The notes under the pieces are model-generated. The model saw only the letters and a list, made by a program, of their open reading frames with translations. It was not told where the DNA came from and ran no database searches. Positions 1 through 5,508 of a DNA stretch of 5,508 nt are shown here, piece by piece. Within the stretch, counting starts at the first letter, position 1. The number at the start of each line of letters is the position of its first letter. Source of the DNA: Promethearchaeota archaeon (lineage in GTDB: Archaea > Asgardarchaeota > Lokiarchaeia > Sigynarchaeales > MK-D1); contig JAEOUK010000270.1 of the NCBI GenBank assembly GCA_016839385.1, forward strand, positions 1-5,508, read 5' to 3'. A program made the translations under genes and the position numbers.

Positions 1-536
1 ATGTTATCTGATGTACTATATATATCTCTCATTTTTTTATGTAAGACTTTACTAATTACAATATTTGCGTCTGCGGAAGGTCGGAAGTGATTTTCATAAT
101 AGGTTTCAATTGGTCTTAATAAAAATCTTATTAAGAGATTTTGCCTTTCTTCTACCGACCCACCTCTACCAAACCAATCACACCAATCAAAGATTAATGG
201 AATACCTTTTTTCTTCAGATACATAGCAGGATAAACACATGTTGGGCGAGATTCAAATGAATGGATAAGATCAAAGTCTTGATTACGTAACCAATTTATT
301 CGGATTACAACACTCAGGGGATTCCAACCAGATTGTAATGGACCAGGGAAAATATCAGGCGTTTCCACGATTCTAATTCCATTTTCATATCTTACTCGCA
401 CAGCAATTATTTGGCTCGATGATGTAGCCATAATAGTCACATGATGTCTCTTCATCACCAAGTATCTGGCAAATTCATATGCTCTAAGGTAGGTTCCATG
501 TCCTATTTTATTAAAACATAACATCAATATCTTCAT
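1..536 (-). CDS. GT4-family glycosyltransferase, N-terminal half (runs off the left edge)
   Basis: The minus-strand frame opens with ATG at 536-534 and stays open for 178 codons to the left edge, so the C-terminal half is outside the window. The start MKILMLCFNKIGHGTYLRAY fits the first strand and glycine-bearing loop of a GT-B fold N-terminal domain. It is followed by HHVTIMATS (about 31-39), DFDLIHSFESRPT (about 87-99, the usual 'D-hydrophobic-hydrophobic-H' strand), PLIFDWCDWFGRGG (about 113-126) and ADANIVIS (about 155-162, the strand preceding the domain linker). This order is typical of GT4 retaining glycosyltransferases that use nucleotide sugars at the cytoplasmic face. The nucleotide-binding C-terminal domain with its E-x7-E motif would lie beyond base 1, so donor and acceptor cannot be inferred. 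The ATG overlaps the flippase stop as ATGA (536-533) and has no Shine-Dalgarno sequence, suggesting translational coupling. The family is well supported; the specific reaction is unknown. Confidence 0.85.
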   Translation of the reverse strand, partial: MKILMLCFNKIGHGTYLRAYEFARYLVMKRHHVTIMATSSSQIIAVRVRYENGIRIVETPDIFPGPLQSGWNPLSVVIRINWLRNQDFDLIHSFESRPTCVYPAMYLKKKGIPLIFDWCDWFGRGGSVEERQNLLIRFLLRPIETYYENHFRPSADANIVISKVLHKKMRDIYSTSDN

Positions 537-1828
537 TGCATTATCGATTTTCTATAAGAGTAATAATGTCTTATTACCCAATATAAACAGCTAATCAAGA
601 AAAATAAATCTGAAATGATGTGAATGGCGATTACTCCAACAACTTGCCACTGAATTACCACTAAAATACCAAAACCTAACTTAAATATAACCACAAATGT
701 TTGTGAGATTAGCCTGTGGAATTGCAATCCAACAACTACTAGATAAGTAATTAAACCTTGACTAACCGTTTTTAATAAAATCAATGGACTGAGCATCATC
801 AAGATTTCCCCACTCTCTCTATATCCTTCTCCTAGTACCAATTTTATAACAGGAACTCCTAAGATTATCATCCCAATAAACATCATCATGCCTGATAACG
901 CAAAACCTATTTTTACTTTTCGAATACTAACAAAAAACTGCGATATATTATTTTTATATATTTTCACCATTGAACCTAGTATTATGTAATATATATTCAT
1001 AGGTAATGTCATAATTGCATTTAATAAACCGATAAGAATTGAATAATTTGAAATGACTACACGGTTTGGATAAAACAATGAAAGCAAAGTTACATCTGTA
1101 TGGATATAGATAATTGCTAAAAATTCAAAACTATTAAATGTTGCAGCTTCCATGAACAAGCGCCATGATGCTAATCCTTTATTCCTACTAATTACTGGTT
1201 TAGCAAAATACCAAGATAAACAAAAAACAAATAGCGTGGATAGTAAACGTACAGAAATAAAGATTTTTACAGATTTTATCTCAAGAAAAATCAGAGCAAT
1301 CCCACCTATCAATCGTAGGGTTCTAGAAATTACCAAGAGAAATGAAGCTTTATTGATCTGAGTCTCACAAAACAGAATGACCAACAAAGTATTAAATATC
1401 CCATCAGACCAAACATCAATTAGAATTAAAACGAGTAAATTGGGTAGATAAAGATCTGGATTCCATAAAGGTAACACGAAATACAGTATCATACTCCAAA
1501 TGATACCCACCGAAAATTTAAAAAGTATTACACTACCACCTAAATGTCTAGGTGAAACACTTAACGATCCGAATCTCATCAACCACTCGTTAAATCCCCA
1601 ATTATAAAAAACCGAGGTAATCGATGCTATTGCATAAGATGCGGCGATAATACTATAATTGACTGCTCCTAACCATTTTGCTATGAGGACCACATATAGC
1701 ATCATCATAAATTGAGCAAGAAATGAAGAAAATCCAAGTAGGATAGCAGATTGATATGAACTTCGGTAGTATCTATATAATAATTCTTTTATCCGAACAA
1801 GAAGATTCCCTAATTTAATGAGGATCAC
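533..1828 (-). CDS. Wzx-like polysaccharide/lipid-linked oligosaccharide flippase (MOP superfamily)
   Basis: This is a highly hydrophobic protein of about 431 residues with roughly 12 predicted membrane segments spread from residue 27 to about 418. That matches the 400-500 residue, 12-14 helix size of Wzx/RfbX-type flippases. Family-like features are a short basic N-terminal segment, 'AKWLGAVNYSIIAASYAIAS' (about 50-69; compare the A-x-x-LG-x-x-xY/F-G pattern of the family), an 'NWGFNEWLMRFGS' loop (about 76-88), and 'GEGYRESGEILMMLSP' (about 333-348), resembling the G-x-x-Y-x-x-A/S segment before the C-terminal helices. The likely role is moving an undecaprenyl-linked glycan across the cytoplasmic membrane. 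Two GTG starts are possible. The one at 1828-1826 overlaps the upstream stop as GTGA and is preferred; the one at 1843, just after an in-frame stop, adds five residues and gives a 19-base overlap. Neither has a Shine-Dalgarno sequence. The stop at 535-533 overlaps the next gene. A related polysaccharide exporter of unknown substrate is the alternative. Confidence 0.85.
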   Translation of the reverse strand: MILIKLGNLLVRIKELLYRYYRSSYQSAILLGFSSFLAQFMMMLYVVLIAKWLGAVNYSIIAASYAIASITSVFYNWGFNEWLMRFGSLSVSPRHLGGSVILFKFSVGIIWSMILYFVLPLWNPDLYLPNLLVLILIDVWSDGIFNTLLVILFCETQINKASFLLVISRTLRLIGGIALIFLEIKSVKIFISVRLLSTLFVFCLSWYFAKPVISRNKGLASWRLFMEAATFNSFEFLAIIYIHTDVTLLSLFYPNRVVISNYSILIGLLNAIMTLPMNIYYIILGSMVKIYKNNISQFFVSIRKVKIGFALSGMMMFIGMIILGVPVIKLVLGEGYRESGEILMMLSPLILLKTVSQGLITYLVVVGLQFHRLISQTFVVIFKLGFGILVVIQWQVVGVIAIHIISDLFFLISCLYWVIRHYYSYRKSIMQ

Positions 1829-2655
1829 GTTATTTTTTGCCACAGGGTGTTAACGGAGAAAGGGTACCCGAACTTTCTCATTGATTTGTTAACGATATGA
1901 TACCAACGGGTATAAAATGCATAAGGAGACAATAACCATAAATCATCATCCCTAGAGAGTTCTTCGAAAGTTATGGCTGGAGTTTGGACCCAACCCAATT
2001 GATAAATCCTATTTACTATACCATGAACAATTATTCTGTTTGATTGAAATAAACCATCAACACAATGAAGGGAGAAACCACCTCGTCTTAGTAAACGCTG
2101 AATGTCGTTCAGGATGGCATCAATCGATAATACATCATCTGATACATGCTCAAGGGTGGAGATACTGAATACCAAGTCGAAGTAGCTATTTGGAAGCTCA
2201 GATAATAACTCTCCAATGTAACCCTTGACCAATTTAAATCCTTCCATCTCAAATAGCCTTGTTGGGCCATATCCTTCACCTTCGAGTTTATCCAAATTCC
2301 ATATCTCATATTGATCTTTTAAGACAGATATTATTCTGGATTCACCACCTCCAATTTCTAAAATCCGGGCTCCCTTTGGAATATTATCTTTTATAAATGT
2401 AAAAACTAAACTGTCTTGGTAAACCTTCAGATCGCAAGTTTTCGGTGATTGATTATCATATTTTGGATGGACAAGGAATTGAGAAAAATGGGAATATTTC
2501 GAATATGAAAACCATTTAAAATTATTAGGATGGAGCCGATTGTGTGGCTTTGTTGACATTTCTCCTATGGAGGGTGATCTACATATTTTCTTTCCAATCC
2601 ATCCATCTAGGAATAAATGAAAATTCTTAATTTTTTGTCTGATAATTATATTCAT
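1825..2655 (-). CDS. SAM-dependent class I methyltransferase (Methyltransf_11-like)
   Basis: The protein has 276 residues from the ATG at 2655. The Rossmann-fold signature is clear: motif I ARILEIGGGESRI (about 96-108) for the SAM glycine loop, an acidic strand end at WNLDKLEGEGYG (D at about 122) for the ribose hydroxyls, FDLVFSISTLEHVSDD (about 159-174) as the post-motif II/IV region, and LLRRGGFSLHCVDG (about 188-201) as the post-methylation strand. The roughly 95-residue N-terminal part and the tryptophan- and tyrosine-rich C-terminus are not recognised and may bind the acceptor. In this setting it probably O-methylates a sugar or caps a chain, but the substrate is inferred only from context. 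Start choice: ATG at 2655 is preceded by GTGGTGAA, which resembles the GGTGA part of a ribosome binding site. An in-frame TTG at 2688 would add 11 hydrophobic residues and has no such site. It is the first gene after a good promoter and is coupled to the flippase. Confidence 0.85.
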   Translation of the reverse strand: MNIIIRQKIKNFHLFLDGWIGKKICRSPSIGEMSTKPHNRLHPNNFKWFSYSKYSHFSQFLVHPKYDNQSPKTCDLKVYQDSLVFTFIKDNIPKGARILEIGGGESRIISVLKDQYEIWNLDKLEGEGYGPTRLFEMEGFKLVKGYIGELLSELPNSYFDLVFSISTLEHVSDDVLSIDAILNDIQRLLRRGGFSLHCVDGLFQSNRIIVHGIVNRIYQLGWVQTPAITFEELSRDDDLWLLSPYAFYTRWYHIVNKSMRKFGYPFSVNTLWQKIT

Positions 2656-2722
2656 TTTCACCACAAGTAGTATTATAAAAGAATTCAAACCGTCAGGAAG
2701 ATATTTGTACCAAAAAGAAAAA

Positions 2723-2740
2723 TGATCAATGAGTTGATCA
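2723..2740. repeat. Inverted repeat in the operon leader, possible operator or RNA hairpin
   Basis: TGATCAA-TGAG-TTGATCA is a perfect 7-base inverted repeat with a 4-base centre. The same bases also form a direct repeat: TGATCAAT occurs at 2723-2730 and again at 2735-2742, a 12-base period. It lies about 50 to 70 bases downstream of the predicted start at 2792 and 70 bases before the methyltransferase ATG. That position suits a repressor roadblock site, or a 7-pair RNA hairpin in the leader. No T-run follows in the minus-strand direction that would make it a clear terminator. Function is inferred from position only. Confidence 0.4.
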
Positions 2741-2798
2741 ATCGAATTATTTGCAATGGTTTTTCTTTTATGTAGATAATGGTTATATTTGATTTCAA

Positions 2799-2828
2799 AT
2801 TATATTTGCAGAGTGAAAATAATGTCAT
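2799..2828 (-). promoter_or_regulatory. Sigma70-like promoter of the methyltransferase-flippase-GT operon
   Basis: Read on the minus strand, ATGACA (2828-2823; five of six matches to TTGACA) is followed by an 18-base spacer and an exact TATAAT (2804-2799). The expected transcription start is near 2792, giving a leader of about 137 bases to the preferred ATG at 2655. It is correctly oriented and is the best promoter match I found in this gap. A -10-like hexamer is common in such AT-rich DNA, so the call rests on the paired -35 and acceptable spacing. Confidence 0.55.
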
Positions 2829-3148
2829 TTCCAAATATTTTTGTCAGATTTTTTGGGAATCAAAGTGAAAAATTATTTTTTAAATAACTCGAAAAACAAG
2901 AAAATGTATTGATGGCTTAAGTAATCCTTATTTCTAAATAAATTATATGATTTCTCTCCAATCATAGTTATGGTAATATCACAATTGTAAAATATATCTT
3001 ATGCCCTCTTTTACGATAATCAACAAATAGTAGATCAATTACCATTTTAGTTATTTTGAAGCATTTTATTAATTTTTCGTAATCCTCAATTATTAAAGTA
3101 ATTTCGCTTTAGCTTTACTTTTTTTATCAATAAGTAACAATAATACTA

Positions 3149-5068
3149 ATGACATTTTTTACATTTCTTCACAACACCTCAATTACGCTTGCAATATTAT
3201 TTGCTGCATTAGGTTTAGGGTCTGTCATCAATATATATATTATAAATTCTCAGATTAACGATTTCCTTACCGATATTTGGGTATCCGGAATAATTGGTTT
3301 GGGATTTCTTTCATTAGCAACCTTGTTTTTGGGAATGCTTGGTTTCCATAAAGTTCACATTTTTATTACCATAATCCTTATATTTGCTGCTTTTGGTATT
3401 TATAGGGTAGTCAAGAATATTAAAATATTAATTTTAATCAAATTGATTGAACAAAAGAAGATAAATTTTCCAATCATAATAATCATTTTCATAATTTTCA
3501 GCACCGTTTTTTGGATATTTCTTACACATGCACTGATGCCTCCCCACGAATGGGATGAGATTGCATACCATCTAGCATTAGCTAAGATTTATGTTCAAGG
3601 TACCCAAATCGGTTATATTCCAACTATTGTCACCTCGAATTGGCCACTGAACAGCACCATGTTATTTTCCATCGCACTTATGTTTGAAACTGACATAGCA
3701 CCACATTTGATGATGCTTGCAATGACGATCCTCATTTTATTTGGTTTAGTATTTTTTGGTTATAAATTTGCTGATATTTATCTTGGTTTATTAGCTTCTA
3801 CATTGTTCATCACCATCCCCTTAACTAAACGCCTAGCTGGGACAGGTTTGATTGATGTACCAATGGGTCTATATGGAATAGCCGCTTTGGTTTGTTTTGA
3901 GTACTGGAGAAAATACAAGAAAAATTCATGGGTAATTCTTTGTGGTTTATGTACTGGTTTCATTGCAGGTACAAAATTAACCGGCGCTGCATTTATTTTA
4001 ATATTTGGGATCATGATTTTATGTCATTATCTCATATCTGCAAACAAAAATAAGCGAACCTTATTTAAAATATGTATCTCTTTTAGTCTATCTGCGCTAG
4101 TTGTTGTGATTCCATGGTATGCGAAGAGTTATTTTTTCACAGGTAATCCGATCTATCCTTTTGGTTATTCAATTTTTAATGGGTTGAACTGGGATTCATT
4201 GGGTGATGACTATCACTCATTCATGCAAATGTCTTTATTTAGTCCCAATCTTCCACGTAATATTGTTGGTCTAGTAAAAACCCTGGTTTTAATGTTGATT
4301 CAACCACATATTTTGGGTGGTTATATCGGTGGATTGGGAGTAATCTTACCCATTTGTTTTTTTATTAGCGTTTTCTTTTTATTTTCTGGACCTTCATGGA
4401 TCAAGACAAACACAATTGTTGGTTTATTGTATTTCATTGCTTGGTTTCTGTTTGCAAGTCTGCAACTACGTTACCTGCTACCAATTACCCCTTTAATGGC
4501 TTGGAACAGTGCTTACATAATTAAGCATTTTTATAGAATAAATTCTAAAAAACGAATCCGTTTATTTATAATATTTGTATTGTCTTTTGTAATTCTGATT
4601 GACTGGCCTTGGATAAAAATAAATGAAGTTGGGCTTTTCCTAAAAAGATTGCCCTACATAACTGGTCAGATTACGCGAGAACAATGGTTAGAATCTCAAT
4701 TGGATATCTATCCTTTAATCAAGTATTCGAATCATAATTTACCGGAAGATTCAAATATCCTTCTTCTCCCATTTGAGAACCGTGGTTACTACCTCGATAT
4801 TCCCTATTTTTGGGGGCACCCATACTCACAAAGAGTAATTAAATTTGAAGAATATCAAGATCCAGGTTTACTTGTCAAAGAATTATCTAAATTGGGAATT
4901 TCACACATAATTGATAACCCAAATTGGATAAATACGGATTACCAGTTTTGGGACCATGATCGCAAACTAATGCTAGCGTTAGAAAAACATTGTGGTGAAG
5001 AATTGTTTAATAAAAACAACATAACCTTATACAAATTGGTAAAATGTTCTTCAGATAATGCCCCATAG
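3149..5068 (+). CDS. Integral-membrane GT-C glycosyltransferase (ArnT/PMT-like)
   Basis: The product has 639 residues. Hydrophobic segments run from residue 8 to about 486 (roughly 8-30, 43-64, 69-88, 107-127, 186-204, 211-225, 235-250, 261-297, 308-327, 375-413, 421-458 and 470-486). A soluble C-terminal domain of about 150 residues follows. The diagnostic element is PPHEWDEIAYHLALAKIYV (131-149): the acidic pair D136-E137 fits the Asp/Glu motif in the first large outer loop of GT-C enzymes. Further family-like pieces are SNWPLNSTMLF (163-173), the DVPMGLY loop (236-242) and YFFTGNPIYPFGY (328-340). Near the end, 'KELSKLGISHIIDNPNW' (577-593) resembles the C-terminal domain of such proteins. 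It probably transfers a sugar from a polyprenyl-phosphate donor to a lipid, glycan or protein outside the membrane; donor and acceptor are unknown. The start is ATG without a Shine-Dalgarno sequence, and the stop is TAG. A Wzy polymerase or WaaL ligase is less likely given the acidic pair. Confidence 0.85.
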   Translation: MTFFTFLHNTSITLAILFAALGLGSVINIYIINSQINDFLTDIWVSGIIGLGFLSLATLFLGMLGFHKVHIFITIILIFAAFGIYRVVKNIKILILIKLIEQKKINFPIIIIIFIIFSTVFWIFLTHALMPPHEWDEIAYHLALAKIYVQGTQIGYIPTIVTSNWPLNSTMLFSIALMFETDIAPHLMMLAMTILILFGLVFFGYKFADIYLGLLASTLFITIPLTKRLAGTGLIDVPMGLYGIAALVCFEYWRKYKKNSWVILCGLCTGFIAGTKLTGAAFILIFGIMILCHYLISANKNKRTLFKICISFSLSALVVVIPWYAKSYFFTGNPIYPFGYSIFNGLNWDSLGDDYHSFMQMSLFSPNLPRNIVGLVKTLVLMLIQPHILGGYIGGLGVILPICFFISVFFLFSGPSWIKTNTIVGLLYFIAWFLFASLQLRYLLPITPLMAWNSAYIIKHFYRINSKKRIRLFIIFVLSFVILIDWPWIKINEVGLFLKRLPYITGQITREQWLESQLDIYPLIKYSNHNLPEDSNILLLPFENRGYYLDIPYFWGHPYSQRVIKFEEYQDPGLLVKELSKLGISHIIDNPNWINTDYQFWDHDRKLMLALEKHCGEELFNKNNITLYKLVKCSSDNAP

Positions 5069-5087
5069 AATCTGATTCTCGAAGAAT
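5067..5087. repeat. Overlapping small inverted repeats at the end of the GT-C gene
   Basis: From the TAG stop onward the sequence alternates complementary arms. AGAATC-T-GATTCT (5067-5079) is a 6-base inverted repeat around one base. ATTCT-CGA-AGAAT (5075-5087) is a 5-base inverted repeat that shares the middle arm, so the two pairings exclude each other. No U-run follows, so this is not a standard intrinsic terminator. It may help end the transcript or protect its 3' end, or may be chance. Confidence 0.25.
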
Positions 5088-5508
5088 TATATCAATCGAA
5101 ATCTATTAAAAAGTGAATTTCATTTATTATATAACCACCCAATATTTCTTTGTTTATGATAGAAAAAAATGTATTTGATTTTTTAGAATAAAGAGAACAT
5201 AATAAAAAAACCAGTAGAATCACAAAGAAGTTAGTAATAAGAGATCGAAATCACAATCCATATCAGGAAAATTCGCATAATTAGTGAAATTTGTGGCTAA
5301 ATTAAATCCTCGAACAGAAACTATCAGATGAATTAATTATTTTTTAATTAGCAAAAAAATGATATACAAATCATCAATCAAGAAAAATATTTCGAATATG
5401 AAGTTACAAATTAATTTTAAGAAAACTCATCTCTCAATAAACGGCAACACAATTGTAAAGATTGCTGTATAAGCGTAATTGTTATTTGAATATGAATAAT
5501 TTCTTTTC
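5069..5508. other. Gene-free AT-rich region to the right edge
   Basis: No supported gene is seen in 440 bases on either strand. An AT-only hairpin (TAATTA, five T, TAATTA; 5334-5350) is too weak to call a terminator. An ATG at 5492 opens a frame that reaches the edge after only five codons, and minus-strand frames entering from the right stop within 30 codons (for example TGA at 5429-5427). A TATAAG hexamer (5468-5473) has at best a three-of-six -35. A neighbouring gene could begin or end just outside the window, but nothing here decides that. Confidence 0.6.
5388..5402 (+). repeat. Short dispersed repeat TATTTCGAATATGAA, copy 2
   Basis: This 15-base element is identical to bases 2495-2509 inside the methyltransferase gene; the match extends to 17 bases (2493-2509 and 5386-5402). 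A third copy lacking the C is at 5483-5496 (TATTTGAATATGAA). Each full copy contains the small inverted repeat ATATT-TCG-AATAT. Low base complexity makes chance possible, but 17 identical bases in a window this size is uncommon. Confidence 0.35.

Larger units (their letters stand above)
2656..3148. other. Divergent intergenic region, very AT-rich
   Basis: About 490 bases separate the two divergent transcription units. The left part carries the minus-strand promoter and the leader repeat listed separately. The right part, upstream of the GT-C gene, shows no convincing plus-strand promoter. The best pair is TTGAAG (3056-3061) with CGTAAT (3078-3083) at 16 bases, only four of six matches each. 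A lone GATAAT (3015-3020) has no matching -35. The longest small reading frame noticed (2822-2887, 21 residues) looks like chance. I see no RNA gene or mobile-element end. The length is generous for a shared promoter region, so decayed sequence or an unrecognised leader is possible. Confidence 0.6.

Noticed and set aside
1152..1361. A 69-codon plus-strand reading frame inside the flippase gene
   Set aside because: It lies entirely antisense to a well-supported membrane protein gene, has no recognisable domain and no ribosome binding site.
2109..2309. A 66-codon minus-strand frame overlapping the methyltransferase
   Set aside because: It is an out-of-frame shadow over the SAM-binding region, whose motifs are intact in the main frame.
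2672..2677. Second exact TATAAT on the minus strand close to the methyltransferase start
   Set aside because: The sequence 17 bases upstream (CTTCCT) does not resemble a -35, and the resulting leader would be only about ten bases.
2822..2887. Small plus-strand frame (21 residues, beginning MSFPNIF) in the divergent gap, with a weak GAGTGA upstream
   Set aside because: It is too short to judge, has no promoter of its own, and its start overlaps the -35 of the minus-strand promoter; chance is the simplest reading.
3778..4014. A 78-codon minus-strand frame inside the GT-C gene
   Set aside because: It is the antisense of membrane-helix codons, with no family features and no upstream signals.
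5334..5350. AT-only hairpin with a T-rich loop, considered as a terminator
   Set aside because: The stem has no G-C pair, the T-run is in the loop rather than after the stem, and it lies over 260 bases from the nearest stop codon.
5427..5507. Minus-strand frame entering from the right edge and ending at TGA, considered as the 3' end of a neighbouring gene
   Set aside because: Only 26 codons are visible, and another minus frame is open for a similar length, so it is not distinguishable from chance.

Overview
This is an AT-rich bacterial window with the gene content of a surface-glycan (capsule, O-antigen or exopolysaccharide type) locus. It holds four protein genes. No RNA gene, insertion sequence, CRISPR array or phage gene was seen. 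Most starts lack a clear Shine-Dalgarno sequence, and at least one start codon is GTG. The host cannot be named securely. The style of the GT4 enzyme and of the GT-C enzyme recalls Chloroflexota (Anaerolineae-like) glycan clusters, but that is a weak impression. Such loci move between genomes and are often more AT-rich than their hosts.

Layout: a leftward (minus-strand) gene run occupies bases 1 to about 2655. In transcription order it is a SAM-dependent methyltransferase (2655 to 1825), a Wzx-type multi-spanning flippase (1828 to 533), and a GT4-family glycosyltransferase (536 to beyond the left edge, so only its N-terminal half is present). With the starts chosen here, both junctions are 4-base stop/start overlaps (GTGA, then ATGA), the signature of one translationally coupled operon. 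A good sigma70-like promoter (ATGACA, 18-base spacer, TATAAT) lies upstream of the methyltransferase. An 18-base inverted and direct repeat sits in the leader that would be transcribed from it.

A gene-poor, very AT-rich stretch of about 490 bases separates this operon from a divergent rightward gene (3149 to 5068). That gene encodes a 639-residue integral-membrane GT-C glycosyltransferase of the ArnT/PMT-like kind. A further 440 bases to the right edge contain no gene I can support, only short repeats and weak hairpins.

Working model (inference): the cytoplasmic GT4 enzyme builds a lipid-linked glycan, the methyltransferase modifies a sugar or caps the chain, and the flippase moves the lipid-linked product across the membrane. 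The GT-C enzyme then adds a sugar from a polyprenyl-phosphate donor on the outer face. This is a recognisable accessory glycan locus. I did not find convincing evidence of a new kind of system; the noteworthy points are operon architecture, start choice, a possible regulatory repeat and a small dispersed repeat.
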